From: Methanobacterium veterum
GTDB taxonomy: Archaea; Methanobacteriota; Methanobacteria; Methanobacteriales; Methanobacteriaceae
Reading direction: 5' to 3'
Assembly (NCBI RefSeq): GCF_000745485.1
Contig: NZ_KN050693.1
Coordinates: 700,183 to 764,182, forward strand
DNA length: 64,000 nucleotides
Below the pieces are notes generated by a model. That model was not told where the DNA came from and ran no database searches. It was given only the letters and a program-made list of their open reading frames with translations. A program made the translations under genes and the position numbers. This document shows positions 26,162-36,273 of the stretch, piece after piece (within the stretch, counting starts at the first letter, position 1; the number at the start of each line of letters is the position of its first letter).

Positions 26162-27349
26162 ATGAAAGAAGAACTTAAAATCCTGATCCTGGAGGACGTT
26201 GCCTTTGATGCAGAATTAATAGAGTATGAGCTGCGTCGTGAAGGAATAAAATTTTTATCAAAGCGAGTGGAAACTAAAGAAAGTTTTATAAGTGAACTTG
26301 AGGTGCTAAAGCCTGATCTGATCCTGGCTGATCATTCCCTTCCTAAGTTCGACGGTCTTTCGGCCTTAAAAATTGCAAATTCAGAATGCCCGTACACTCC
26401 TTTTTTATTTGTAAGTGGTAAAATAGGTGAAGAGTTTGCAGTAAATGCGCTTAAAGAAGGGGCTACAGACTATATATTCAAAAATAACCTTTCTAAATTA
26501 GTACCTGCCATGCAAAGGGCATTAAAGGAGTGCCATGAAAAAATTGAACGTGAAAAAGCCCAGAATGCCCTGAAAAAGGCACATTTTGAGCTAGAGCAGC
26601 AAGTTTTAGAAAGAACAAAAGCATTATCTCGAGTTAATGATGAGTTACGTGCAGAAATGGATGAACGTGAACGAATAGAAAATAAGCTTAAAAAATCTCT
26701 TGAAGAGAAGGAAATACTTTTAAAAGAAATTCACCACCGGGTTAAAAATAATTTACAGATAATAAGCAGCCTTCTAAACCTCCAATCTCGTTATATTAAC
26801 GATGAGGAAATGCTTGATATTTATAAGGAAAGCCAGAACCGCGTAAAATCTATGGCTATAATACACGAAAAACTTTACCAATCAGAAGATCTGGCAAGGA
26901 TTGACTTTGGGGACTATGTAAAAAGTTTAGTAATGGACCTGTTCCATTCCTACGGTGTTGATAACATAGAGCCTGATATAAGTATCCGTGATGTTTTGTT
27001 AGATATTAATACAGCGATTCCGTGTGGACTTATTGTTAATGAACTGGTAACAAATTCAATAAAACATGGATTTCTGGCAAGTAGAACTCGTGATAACATC
27101 CAATCATTGGATGAAAGAGATAAAATAGCTGTAAATATCACTAAAGAAAATGAAATTTACACCATGTCTGTTTATGATAATGGTATAGGTTTTCCAGATA
27201 ATTTAGACTTTCGCCATACCGATTCATTAGGTATGCAACTTGTAATTAGTTTAACAAGTCAATTAAGAGGTACAGTGGAGCTTGAAAGAGATAATGGGAC
27301 ATTATTTAGAATTGTTTTTAAAGAAGTTGAGTATAATAATAAATTTTAG
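26162..27349 (+). CDS. Receiver / histidine kinase hybrid (HisKA_2 type)
   Basis: A 395-aa hybrid. Residues 1-125 are a receiver domain (phospho-acceptor in [16 protein letters not shown]). A coiled coil spans about 130-185. The dimerisation helix is of HisKA_2 type ([22 protein letters not shown]), as common in methanogen kinases, followed by an HATPase_c domain ([36 protein letters not shown]). GAGAGAG precedes the ATG. It probably receives phosphate through its own receiver from the upstream kinase. Confidence 0.9.
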   Translation: MKEELKILILEDVAFDAELIEYELRREGIKFLSKRVETKESFISELEVLKPDLILADHSLPKFDGLSALKIANSECPYTPFLFVSGKIGEEFAVNALKEGATDYIFKNNLSKLVPAMQRALKECHEKIEREKAQNALKKAHFELEQQVLERTKALSRVNDELRAEMDERERIENKLKKSLEEKEILLKEIHHRVKNNLQIISSLLNLQSRYINDEEMLDIYKESQNRVKSMAIIHEKLYQSEDLARIDFGDYVKSLVMDLFHSYGVDNIEPDISIRDVLLDINTAIPCGLIVNELVTNSIKHGFLASRTRDNIQSLDERDKIAVNITKENEIYTMSVYDNGIGFPDNLDFRHTDSLGMQLVISLTSQLRGTVELERDNGTLFRIVFKEVEYNNKF

Positions 27350-27388
27350 GTCCCTTAGAAAATTTTTACATTTATATATTAAAAGACT

Positions 27389-27569
27389 ATTTTATTTTTT
27401 ATAATGTCTATATCCATGTGCAGGTAATGTAATGTTTTCATGTGAATATCTTGAACTACATGTTAATACCCTCATAAACCATTTTATTTTTTATAATGTC
27501 TATATCCATGTGCAGGTAATGTGATATTTTCATGTGAATATCTTGAACTACATGTTATACCCTCATAAA
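27389..27569. repeat. 92-bp tandem duplication upstream of the DUF106 gene
   Basis: Two copies, 27389-27478 and 27481-27569, about 95 percent identical by eye. Differences include TGTAATG versus TGTGATA and a one-base deletion in TTAATACC. Each contains CCATGTGCAGGTAATGT and TTTCATGTGAATATCTTGAA with possible short pairings (CATGTGAA, TTCATG). The unit is not part of any ORF. The rest of 27350-27852 is AT-rich; CATGTGCATGAACGG at ~27591-27605 echoes the unit. Confidence 0.85.
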
Positions 27570-27852
27570 GATTACAATTTAACATTAATTCATGTGCATG
27601 AACGGACTAAAAATGAGTATATGAAGTTCACTGACTTTATATACTATAACATTTAATTAGTTACATGAATATTTTTCAGATTGTGGAAAATTGTAAAATA
27701 GTTTATTTACTAAACTGTATAAATATGGCGAATTAAAAGTAATAACTATAAAATGTATTCTATTTTTGAAAAGTAATGCATTATTAGAATTTAAATTTAA
27801 AAATAAACTTTAGAATTTTATATAGACTAACTTAAAACAACGAGGAAATTAG

Positions 27853-28419
27853 ATGGTATTTGAATCAGTTTTCAACGCATTAAATCCAGTATTTAATCCA
27901 ATTGTTAATACATTTGGTCCGATATTGACTATATTTTTAATAGCTGCCGTGGTTGCATTAATAACCACTGTTGCAACCAAGCTTCTCGTAAATCAGGACA
28001 GGCTTGCATTTCTTCAAAAAGAAATGAAAGAATTTAATCAGGAGATGGTGGCGGCAAGAAATTCAAATGATCCAGAAGCACTGGCGAAAATGCAAAAAAA
28101 GCAGATGGAGTTCATGGGTCTTCAAAAAGAGATGATGTTCATGTCATTTAAACCAATGATAGTGACATGGGTTCCAATACTTGTTATATATTACTGGATG
28201 TTCCAATCACTGTTATTGAACCAGGTTGCGGTTAACTTACCTTCATTTGCTTATTATGTGCTTTTAGTTCCGCTATGGCATGCAATTCCGCTAAGTTATG
28301 TCCATGTACCACTTGGACCATTTGCAGTTTCATGGTTTGGATGGTACTTCCTGTGTTCGTTTGCGCTTTCCCAGATATTCAGGAAATTTCTGGGAGTTAA
28401 AAATGCAAGTGCTATGTAA
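27853..28419 (+). CDS. DUF106 / EMC3-YidC-like membrane insertase family protein
   Basis: A 188-aa membrane protein of the archaeal DUF106 family, placed in the Oxa1/YidC/EMC3 superfamily. One N-terminal membrane helix (about residues 20-45) is followed by a cytoplasmic coiled-coil hairpin (RLAFLQKEMKEFNQEM to MEFMGLQKEMMFMSFKP) and two further hydrophobic segments, with a C-terminal one around PFAVSWFGWYFLCSFALS. It probably helps insert membrane proteins beside SecY. In many archaea it sits near secY and adk; here it stands alone. GAGGAAA precedes the ATG. Confidence 0.85.
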   Translation: MVFESVFNALNPVFNPIVNTFGPILTIFLIAAVVALITTVATKLLVNQDRLAFLQKEMKEFNQEMVAARNSNDPEALAKMQKKQMEFMGLQKEMMFMSFKPMIVTWVPILVIYYWMFQSLLLNQVAVNLPSFAYYVLLVPLWHAIPLSYVHVPLGPFAVSWFGWYFLCSFALSQIFRKFLGVKNASAM

Positions 28420-28677
28420 TAAAAAAAATTTTATTAAACTAAATATTTCCTGTTAATTTTAAATAAGAGGAAATTATTTTGTTTTTCTTTTTAAATGAAT
28501 TTTTTGCACGTTTAAGTTGCTATTTGTATAAATTTCTTATTTTAAACGAATTTACCTGTTTTCTCCAAGTTTTCAAACATCGTGTTTATGAAACTTTTAG
28601 TTTGGTAAGTTTTAGTTTGATAGCTTTTTAAAAGCCCTGGAATTTCGAAGCATTTAAATATTAATAATTATATTATT

Positions 28678-28705
28678 ATAATAGTTCTAAAAATATAACT
28701 ATTAT
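28678..28705 (+). promoter_or_regulatory. Inverted repeat, probable MarR operator
   Basis: ATAATAGTT (28678-28686) and its exact complement AACTATTAT (28697-28705) are separated by ten AT-rich bases. The repeat ends 25 bp before the MBL gene, where transcription should start, so a bound repressor would block it. The operon encodes its own MarR protein. The remainder of 28420-28730 holds a short direct repeat (TTTTAGTTTG twice near 28595-28620) and nothing else. Confidence 0.6.
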
Positions 28706-28730
28706 AAAAATTAACTAAATGGGGGAAAAC

Positions 28731-29528
28731 ATGGAAGATTGGTTTAAAGTGAAAAAGGTTGCAGACAAAACATGGGCCATTCATGACAAAACACAGGTGG
28801 CATGTTATTTGGTTGAAGGTGAAGAGAAAGCTATTTTAATTGATACATGCTGGGGGCTTGCCAATTTAGCTGAACTGGTCCAATCAATTACATCACTGCC
28901 AGTAAAAGTTGTAATTACCCATGGACATCCTGATCACGTGTGCGGTGCATTCCAGTTCAGCGATCTTTATATTTCAAATGAAGATAAGGGATTGTTAAAT
29001 GCATTTTATAATAAGCAGACACGCAGGCAGCTTATTGAAAACCGTTTTAAAGACCAACTTTCTGCAGATTTTTCTGAGGAGAAATGGATCAACGCAGAGC
29101 TAGGCAATGTTTCAACAATTAAAGAAGGAGATGTGTTTGAGTTAGGTAAAAGGGACCTGAAAGTTATAGCAGTTCCGGGACATACCCCGGGCAGCATCTG
29201 TTTACTGGACGGGGAAAATGAGCTGCTGTTTTCAGGTGATTCTGTACAAACTGCGCCAGTTTTGATGCATCTTGATACGTCTCTCCAATTGAGCACATAT
29301 TTTGACAGCCTTGTACATGTATGTTCCTTTGAAGAGGAGTATGACAGAATATTGCCGGGGCATGGTGAAACTCCCCTCGATAAAGCTGTTTTATATGAAT
29401 TAATAGATGGAGTTTCTGAAATTCTGGAAGGTAACGTGAGTGGGATTCTGGAACAAACATTTTTCGGAGAGGGACTTGTGTGCAAATTCAATGAAACAAG
29501 CATTATTTACAATGAAAATCAGCTATAA
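28731..29528 (+). CDS. Metallo-beta-lactamase-fold hydrolase
   Basis: About 265 aa with the MBL metal motif H-x-H-x-D-H (THGHPDHVCG), a following metal His in VPGHTPGSICL, Asp in LFSGDSV and His in LPGHGE. These bind two metals and cleave esters, thioesters or similar bonds. I use ATG 28731 because GGGGGA lies just before it. It heads an operon with MarR and a DHA2 pump, so it may detoxify the compound that the pump exports; this is inference. Confidence 0.88.
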   Translation: MEDWFKVKKVADKTWAIHDKTQVACYLVEGEEKAILIDTCWGLANLAELVQSITSLPVKVVITHGHPDHVCGAFQFSDLYISNEDKGLLNAFYNKQTRRQLIENRFKDQLSADFSEEKWINAELGNVSTIKEGDVFELGKRDLKVIAVPGHTPGSICLLDGENELLFSGDSVQTAPVLMHLDTSLQLSTYFDSLVHVCSFEEEYDRILPGHGETPLDKAVLYELIDGVSEILEGNVSGILEQTFFGEGLVCKFNETSIIYNENQL

Positions 29529-29548
29529 ACTAAATTCAAGTGAGAAAT

Positions 29549-30004
29549 ATGCAAGAAAATGAATTTCAAAGGATAGTGGATAATATATTGATTTATTATC
29601 CCCTGTTTTACAGGAAAATAAAAACATCAATGAACCACGAAAAGCGTTTAAAATATTATAATAAGCCTTTGGGCTATTATCAAGTTTTAGGAACATTAAT
29701 TAATACAGGATCTTCATTATCAATATCTGAAATTGGCAAAATGCTTTATATATCTAAACCTAATATGACAGCTTTAATTGATAAACTGGTTAAAGATGGA
29801 AATGTAAAGAGGTCGCGAAGCAGCGAAGATAGACGAATAATTAAAGTGGAGATAACCGAAGAGGGCAGGGACTTCATGATTCATGCCCAGGATTCTGTTA
29901 AAGTAAACATCAAAGAAAACCTTTCAAATTTAGATGAAAATGAAATTGAAATTCTTAACGAGTCTTTGGAGAATATAAGGAAGTTATTTATAAAAATACA
30001 ATAA
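29549..30004 (+). CDS. MarR-family transcriptional regulator
   Basis: About 151 aa with the MarR winged helix: SLSISEIGKMLYISKPNMTALIDKLVKDG, then the wing VKRSRSSEDRRIIKVEITEEG (landmarks at residues ~55-110). GTGAG lies before ATG 29549. It overlaps functionally with its neighbours: 20 bp after the MBL gene and nine bases before the pump start. It likely represses this efflux operon through the inverted repeat at 28678-28705 and releases it on binding a drug-like ligand. Confidence 0.9.
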   Translation: MQENEFQRIVDNILIYYPLFYRKIKTSMNHEKRLKYYNKPLGYYQVLGTLINTGSSLSISEIGKMLYISKPNMTALIDKLVKDGNVKRSRSSEDRRIIKVEITEEGRDFMIHAQDSVKVNIKENLSNLDENEIEILNESLENIRKLFIKIQ

Positions 30005-30013
30005 GTGATATTT

Positions 30014-31483
30014 ATGAATCATTATAAAACTCGCTATGATCTTAGTAAAGATAAAATAATCATGATTATGGCAGGTTTGATGGTAGGGCTCCTTGTAGCT
30101 GCTCTTGATAATTCTATAATCAGTACTGCAATGCCTAAAGTCATAAACAACCTGCAGGGGATGGAATATTATGTATGGCCGTTTACGTCTTACATGCTGT
30201 CTTCGACCATTGCAATAATCCTTTTTGGTAAATTATCAGATATTTACGGCAGAAAGTTAATTATAATATTTGGAATTATCCTGTTTGTTATAACATCCAT
30301 ACTGTGTGGTCTTTCTAACAATATATTTGAATTAATTCTGTTTAGGGGCCTTCAAGGAATCGGGGGTGGAATATTATTGTCCCTCCCATTTATCCTGGTT
30401 GGGGAAATTTTCAGCCCAAAAGAAAGAGGTAAATATATGGGAATACTCGCCTCGGTATTTGGGATCTCAAGTGTTTTAGGACCTATACTTGGCGGAGTAA
30501 TTACAGACGCTGTTGGATGGAGATGGATATTTTTTGTAAATGTTCCTGTTGGAATAGCTGCTGTAAGCATACTTATGTATTCTCTTCCTAACTTTAAATT
30601 AGACGGTGTTAAAAAAGTAATTGATTATTCCGGAATTATAACATTTACTCTGGCTTTAACTGGGCTTTTCCTGGCATTAACGCTTGCAAGAGATTTAAAT
30701 AGTTATCCAATGTCTGAAATAGTGGGACTATTAATCTTTTCAGCAGTGATGTTTGTGCTATTCATCTGGGCTGAAAAGAGGGCGATCGAGCCTATTCTGC
30801 CTCTTAAACTGTTTAATAATTCAATCTTTACTATTTCCAGTCTAGAAAACTTTTTAGCAAGTGCACTTATATTTGCAGGGATAATATATGTCCCTTTATT
30901 TGCGCAGAATATTTTAGGGATGAGTGCTACAAATGCAGGGTTTTTAATGATACCTATGTTAATAAGCCTTACAATAGCATCTAATATTGCTGGGCAAATT
31001 ATTTCAAGGACTGGCAAATATAAAAAGCTTGCTATTGCAGAGTTTGTAATTACTGGAATTGGTATTGCACTTCTGGCTACACTGGACGTGAATTCATCTC
31101 CTTATGCGTTACTTGCATATTCCACAATTCTGGGTTTAGGTTCGGGAATGATGTACACGGTATTTACAATAAGTGTTCAGAATTCTTTCAGTTTACGAGA
31201 AATTGGAATTGTAACAGCTTCCATGCAGTTTTTCAGGAACGTTGGGTCAACAGTGGCGATTCCGGTATTTGGATATATCGTAAATGCAACTCTGGCAAGT
31301 TCAGCTGTGGTAAATCTGGGTCAAAAAGAGGCTCTAGCAATATCTATCCAGAATGTTTTCTTAGTATCGATAGCACTTGCATTTGCAGGTTTGGTCATTG
31401 CATTCTTCCTTAAAGAAGCGTCTTTAAACCATGAATCTTCAGCTCAAGAAATTCAAGATAATGCAGTTGATGAAGCGAAATAA
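30014..31483 (+). CDS. MFS drug:H+ antiporter, DHA2 family (EmrB/QacA type)
   Basis: About 489 aa with 14 membrane helices. Diagnostic motifs are LDNSIISTAMPKV in helix 1 (motif D1), GKLSDIYGRKLIII (motif A) and GPILGGVITDAVGWRWIFFVNVP (motif C, antiporter). It pumps diverse toxic compounds out by proton exchange. ATG 30014 is chosen because GTGAT precedes it by four bases; the MarR stop is ten bases upstream, so translation is probably coupled. Confidence 0.93.
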   Translation: MNHYKTRYDLSKDKIIMIMAGLMVGLLVAALDNSIISTAMPKVINNLQGMEYYVWPFTSYMLSSTIAIILFGKLSDIYGRKLIIIFGIILFVITSILCGLSNNIFELILFRGLQGIGGGILLSLPFILVGEIFSPKERGKYMGILASVFGISSVLGPILGGVITDAVGWRWIFFVNVPVGIAAVSILMYSLPNFKLDGVKKVIDYSGIITFTLALTGLFLALTLARDLNSYPMSEIVGLLIFSAVMFVLFIWAEKRAIEPILPLKLFNNSIFTISSLENFLASALIFAGIIYVPLFAQNILGMSATNAGFLMIPMLISLTIASNIAGQIISRTGKYKKLAIAEFVITGIGIALLATLDVNSSPYALLAYSTILGLGSGMMYTVFTISVQNSFSLREIGIVTASMQFFRNVGSTVAIPVFGYIVNATLASSAVVNLGQKEALAISIQNVFLVSIALAFAGLVIAFFLKEASLNHESSAQEIQDNAVDEAK

Positions 31484-31702
31484 TTTATTTTGCTTAAATG
31501 TTTTTAAATTAGATCTAAACTCTGAAAATATTTTTTCAGTATTTATTAAGTTAGTAGGAATCTATTTCCTTTATTTTAACATGATGCCCTGTGCACTGCC
31601 CATATTTGTGGTTATGTAATGGGGGTTATTAAGGATTAAATTTTTAAAATAAGAATTTTTAATTTAAATTTAATTCAAAAAAGTTATATACCTGGTAATT
31701 TA

Positions 31703-31714
31703 ACGTATATACGT
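31703..31714. promoter_or_regulatory. 12-bp perfect palindrome upstream of the MATE gene
   Basis: ACGTATATACGT lies about 140 bp before the MATE start in otherwise AT-rich DNA. It could be an operator or a TATA element. The remainder of 31484-31853 shows no gene; an open frame at 31431-31619 looks like chance. Confidence 0.3.
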
Positions 31715-31853
31715 AAAAAATTAAAATAAAAATTAAAATAAACGAAAAAACAGGCAGAAAAATTAAATTAAGCTTATATGGGGGTACTTTTCCATTATAA
31801 GTCCCAATTTTTTTGTCTTTAGTAATAAGAAGTAAATTTTGGTGAAAATATAA

Positions 31854-33266
31854 ATGCAAACAGATGAATCACAATCAACATTAAATTCTCCACTTGGAGA
31901 TGATAAGACAAAAGGAGTCAATTTGATAACTGGAGACCCAAGAAAGGCAATAATCAAACTTTCAGGTCCTATGATCATTTCAATGCTTCTAATGACATTT
32001 TATAACCTGGTCAACGCAATTTGGGTTGCGGGTCTTGGGGGAGATGCTCTAGCAGCAGTTGGATTTGTAACGCCGTTGTATTTAGTACTTGTTGGTCTCA
32101 GCAACGGTCTTGGTGCAGGTGCAGCATCTGCAATAGCACGTTATATAGGGGCGGATAACAAAAAATACGCAAATAACGCTACACTGCACTCGTTGTTCAT
32201 TACAATAGGCATTTCAATTATTTTAACTGTGCTGCTTATCGTATTCCTTAAACCTATACTCCTGCTTCTTGGGGCGGGAAATACAATAGATCTTGCAGTA
32301 CAGTTTGGACAGGTCACATTTGCAGGAACCATTTTAATGCTCTTTACAGGCGTAGGCTATGGAGTACTCCGTGCAGAGGGAGATGCCAAAAGGACAATGT
32401 ATGCAATGATAATATCTTCAGTTATGAACATGATCCTTGACCCTATACTTATTTACTGGGCAGGTTTGGGTATTTCAGGAGCTGCATGGGGTACAGTTAT
32501 ATCTATGGGATTTGTATCTGTTGTCCTGCTTTACTGGTTCTTCGTAAAAAAGGATACTTATGTTTCCTTTTCAATTAAAGACTTTATGCCGGATAAAACA
32601 GTCGCCAAAAGTATTTTAGGCGTTGGTCTACCTGCAAGTGCTGAGTTTCTTATAATGTCAATTTTAGCAGGTATAGTAAACGGTTTGCTGGTTGTAGTTG
32701 CTGGAACTGATGCAGTTGCAGTTTATTCTGCAGGCTGGAGAGTTGTGATGATGGCCACGATGCCTATAATTGCTGTGGGGACATCTGTAATTACAGTTGC
32801 TGGTGTTTCATACGGGGCCAGAAAGTATGAAAACATTTCTATAGCTCATAAGTACTCCATAAAGGTGGGGCTTATTATAGCAGCAGCTACAAGTGTCCTG
32901 ACATTTGTATTCGCGCCTTATATTGCTATGATATTTACGTATACTCCTCAAAGTGCTTCTCTGGCACCTACAATTGCAGCGTTCCTCCAGGTGATGTGTT
33001 TCTTCTACATTTTCATGCCGCCGGGAGTGATGTCCAGCTCAACCTTCCAGGGCGTCGGTAAAGGAATGACATCCCTCATGCTGACATTGCTCAGAAACCT
33101 GGTTTTTATCGCAATATTTGCCTACATATTCGCCATATTCTTTGGTCTAGGGGAATATGGAGTATGGTGGGGAATCGTTGCAGGGGACATTTTGGGAGGT
33201 ATAGTTGCCTATGTATGGGCACGTACTTACATCCGCAGGCTGCGAAGCGTTGAAAGTTCTGATTAA
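31854..33266 (+). CDS. MATE-family efflux transporter
   Basis: A 470-aa multidrug/toxin extrusion antiporter with 12 membrane helices. Typical landmarks are KLSGPMIISMLLMTFYNLVN in helix 1 and VGFVTPLYLVLVGLSNGLGAG, with the second half repeating the first fold (GVGLPASAEFLIMS). GGTGA is eight bases before the ATG. It lies 370 bp after the DHA2 pump and probably has its own promoter. Exports cationic compounds using Na+ or H+; substrate unknown. Confidence 0.92.
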   Translation: MQTDESQSTLNSPLGDDKTKGVNLITGDPRKAIIKLSGPMIISMLLMTFYNLVNAIWVAGLGGDALAAVGFVTPLYLVLVGLSNGLGAGAASAIARYIGADNKKYANNATLHSLFITIGISIILTVLLIVFLKPILLLLGAGNTIDLAVQFGQVTFAGTILMLFTGVGYGVLRAEGDAKRTMYAMIISSVMNMILDPILIYWAGLGISGAAWGTVISMGFVSVVLLYWFFVKKDTYVSFSIKDFMPDKTVAKSILGVGLPASAEFLIMSILAGIVNGLLVVVAGTDAVAVYSAGWRVVMMATMPIIAVGTSVITVAGVSYGARKYENISIAHKYSIKVGLIIAAATSVLTFVFAPYIAMIFTYTPQSASLAPTIAAFLQVMCFFYIFMPPGVMSSSTFQGVGKGMTSLMLTLLRNLVFIAIFAYIFAIFFGLGEYGVWWGIVAGDILGGIVAYVWARTYIRRLRSVESSD

Positions 33267-33471
33267 AGATACTGTAAATTAAATAGATTATTTGGTGGAT
33301 ATCTAGTTGAAACTATGCAGAACTTAGATGTCCTTTTTATTTATTTTTAAAATAAGTATTAAATAAAGCTCATTTTTATTTAAATGTGTATAGTAAAATA
33401 AGCTTAGAGTTAAAATGATGTATGATAAAATGGATATATAAAATCACTTTTGAAGTATTTAATTTTAAAAT

Positions 33472-34668
33472 TTACTGCCTTTTGATCCTTTTATAAACCA
33501 GATCATTAGGCCTTACTTTGTCATTAACTTTTATACCTACGTTTTGACCTTTCTGAACTTCTGTTAGGTCTTGACCATCAATCTGCATGGATTCAACCTT
33601 TTGAATTAAAGATCCTGTTGTTTTTCCTTCTATTATGATTTCATCTCCAACCTTCAGGTCATCCCAGAGCCTGATTTCAGCTGCAGAGACGTTTTTGTAG
33701 TAATTGACAACTGAACCAATATCTTTTTTAATATGTGTAGATTCATTATACTGGCTGGTTTTGTAAGGAGTTTTAAAGTAAAAACCTGTATCGAAACCTC
33801 TGTTAAATACCTTTTTAAGTTCTTCAATCCAGTTTTCATCAAATTTCCATGAACCACTTTCATAGCTGGTGATAGCTTCTCTATAAGCTTTGGTAACTGC
33901 TGCAACATAATCTGCAGGTCTTGCTCTTCCTTCTATTTTAAATGCATCAATTCCTGCTTCAACAAGTTGGGGAATATGTTCTATCGTGCAGAGGTCTTTG
34001 GGACTTAAGATATGACTTCCATTCTCATTTTGAAGAAGTCTAAACTCATCTACATCTTCAGATGTAAGTTTCCATTCTTTTCTACAGGGCTGTAAGCATT
34101 CACCACAATTTGCGCTTTTGCCGTAAAGATGAGAGCTTAAAAAACATCTTCCAGAAACCGCAACGCACATAGCCCCGTGTATAAACGTTTCTATCTCCAG
34201 ATTAGTGTTTTCTTTAATTTCCCTAATTTCCTCAAGTGATAACTCCCTTGAAAGGACAACACGTTTAACTCCAAGCTCTTCAAGTAAATTAAGGGATTCA
34301 AAATTAGAAACATTGGCCTGTATACTCATATGTATTTCCAGGTTATTTTCCCGTGCAACTTTAAGCGCACCAAGATCTGAAATAATTAATGCGTCTACTT
34401 CATAAGAATAAATGGCAGGTATAATCTCTTTTAAATGAGATATGTCTTTATTTCTCATTATGGTGTTTGTGCAGAGGTATATCTTTTTATCTGCATCGTG
34501 GCACATTTCTACTGCTTCTTTGAGGTCCTGAATTGTAAAATTTTTAACATTTGCCCTCATGTTGCACCCTTCAATGCCGACATAAACAGAGTCTGCGCCG
34601 TTTGAAATTGCAGCGTTCAGTGCCTGGAAATCTCGTGCAGGTGAAAGTAATTCTACTATTTTAATCAC
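33472..34668 (-). CDS. U32-family protein (peptidase U32 / TrhP-like)
   Basis: About 395-398 aa. The family core ([26 protein letters not shown]) and the cysteine cluster ([20 protein letters not shown], then CGECLQPC) are intact. U32 proteins were called collagenases, but well-studied ones (TrhP, UbiU/V) are iron-sulfur hydroxylation factors for tRNA or quinones. The C-terminal ~80 residues form a small beta-barrel. The start is unusual: GTG 34668 lies inside the ribosome-binding site GGTGA, and five bases later ATA 34659-34657 would give M-V-E-L-L-S-P-A. Confidence 0.88.
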   Translation of the reverse strand: MIKIVELLSPARDFQALNAAISNGADSVYVGIEGCNMRANVKNFTIQDLKEAVEMCHDADKKIYLCTNTIMRNKDISHLKEIIPAIYSYEVDALIISDLGALKVARENNLEIHMSIQANVSNFESLNLLEELGVKRVVLSRELSLEEIREIKENTNLEIETFIHGAMCVAVSGRCFLSSHLYGKSANCGECLQPCRKEWKLTSEDVDEFRLLQNENGSHILSPKDLCTIEHIPQLVEAGIDAFKIEGRARPADYVAAVTKAYREAITSYESGSWKFDENWIEELKKVFNRGFDTGFYFKTPYKTSQYNESTHIKKDIGSVVNYYKNVSAAEIRLWDDLKVGDEIIIEGKTTGSLIQKVESMQIDGQDLTEVQKGQNVGIKVNDKVRPNDLVYKRIKRQ

Positions 34669-34773
34669 CAGTGTATTTTTTCATTAATTTATTTTTAGAT
34701 TCCAATATTAAAAAAATAGTTCATGCATAAAAAGTAAAATAAATTTAAGTTAAAATATTAAAAAGTTATAAAT

Positions 34774-36180
34774 TCAGCAGGTACAGCGCCTTGCTTCATA
34801 CTCTTCAATGTTATCTGGTAATTTTGTTGGGTATTCACATGTAAGACATCCAAGACAGAGCTGATCTCTTTTTATACCAATACAATCAACAAGTGCATCT
34901 ACACTTAAATAACCGAGAGAATCTACACCTAGAGTTTTTCTTATTTCTTCAACTTCTTTATCAGATGCTATTAATTCCCTTTTGGTTGCCATTGCAATTC
35001 CATAATAGCACGGTGAAATTATAGGTGGACATCCTACTCTTAAATGAATCTCTTTAACTCCTGCTTCCCTTAATATATTAACCAGAGCTTTAGAGGTTGT
35101 ACCTCTTACAATACTGTCGTCTATAAGAACTATTTTTTTACCTTCCAGTTCTGTTTTAACAGGGTTCATCTTTAACCTTACGGAAGTTTCACGTTCTTCC
35201 TGAGTTGGCATAATAAAAGTTCTGCCTATATAACGGTTCTTTATAAGTCCTTCACCATAAGGTAATCCTGAGTCTCTGGAATATCCTATAGCTGCTGTTA
35301 TTGCTGAGTCAGGTACTGGCATTACAACATCTGCTTCTGCAGGAAATTCCTTTGCAAGTGCTTTCCCAATCTTTAGCCTTACATCATAGACATACCTATC
35401 ATCAAGTATGCTGTCTGGACGTGCAAAATAAACATATTCAAACATGCAGTGAGCTTGTTTGCATGAATCTGCTTTTGGCATTTTGAAACTTTTTATTTCA
35501 TCGTTTATAAGCAGTATTTCTCCGGGTTTTACAGAACGGATGTATTCTCCTCCTACCACATCAAAGGCAACTGTTTCAGATGCAACGAGAGTTGTATCGT
35601 CGACTTTTCCTAGTGAAAGAGGTTTAATTCCAATTGGATCTCTTACAACGATCAGATCATTGTTAAATAATATAACCAGCGAATAAGAGCCTATCAAACG
35701 TTTAGAGACTTCTTGAACAGCTTTTATTATATCTCCAGTTTTGTGATATTTTTTAATAAGCAGGTGGCATAAAACTTCAGAATCAGTGGTGGATTTAAAT
35801 TCGTAGCCCTGCTCTTCTAATTCATTTCTCAGTTCCATTGAATTGATAATATCTCCATTATGGGCAACTGCAATGGTTCCCATATCAAACTCGCTGAAAA
35901 ATGGTTGTGAATTTTCTATTCTTGATTTACCTGTAGTTGAATATCTCACATGCCCTATTCCGACATAGCCTTCAAGTCCCTCGATATTTCCATTGTTAAA
36001 TACATCACAGACAAGTCCCATGCCTCTATATGTGCTCATTTTTTCTCCATTGTGCACTGATATACCTGCTGATTCTTGCCCTCTATGTTGTAATGCATAA
36101 AGACCATAGTAGATAGGTCTTGAGATATTATTTGATTTTTTGTGAGAATAAGCCCCTACAATACCGCATTTATCTCGCAA
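34774..36180 (-). CDS. purF: Amidophosphoribosyltransferase
   Basis: A 468-aa enzyme for the first step of purine synthesis, PRPP plus glutamine to phosphoribosylamine. The N-terminal nucleophile Cys5 ([11 protein letters not shown]) requires removal of a four-residue propeptide. The PRPP-binding loop is [17 protein letters not shown]. The C-terminal cysteines ([10 protein letters not shown], plus Cys in the active half) suggest the iron-sulfur form as in Bacillus. The start is TTG with AGGAGA upstream. Other pur genes are at 49-51 kb. Confidence 0.96.
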   Translation of the reverse strand: MRDKCGIVGAYSHKKSNNISRPIYYGLYALQHRGQESAGISVHNGEKMSTYRGMGLVCDVFNNGNIEGLEGYVGIGHVRYSTTGKSRIENSQPFFSEFDMGTIAVAHNGDIINSMELRNELEEQGYEFKSTTDSEVLCHLLIKKYHKTGDIIKAVQEVSKRLIGSYSLVILFNNDLIVVRDPIGIKPLSLGKVDDTTLVASETVAFDVVGGEYIRSVKPGEILLINDEIKSFKMPKADSCKQAHCMFEYVYFARPDSILDDRYVYDVRLKIGKALAKEFPAEADVVMPVPDSAITAAIGYSRDSGLPYGEGLIKNRYIGRTFIMPTQEERETSVRLKMNPVKTELEGKKIVLIDDSIVRGTTSKALVNILREAGVKEIHLRVGCPPIISPCYYGIAMATKRELIASDKEVEEIRKTLGVDSLGYLSVDALVDCIGIKRDQLCLGCLTCEYPTKLPDNIEEYEARRCTC

Positions 36181-36273
36181 TTTTAATTCTCCTGATTTTC
36201 TCTAGATAATTCTTTAAGTGAAAATAAATTTATTTAGGGTTTGATTTAACATATCTTTTTTAGACACTTCAAA

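Noticed and set aside
29006..29503. A 165-codon minus-strand frame
   Set aside because: It is the shadow of the MBL hydrolase gene, which has intact metal motifs.
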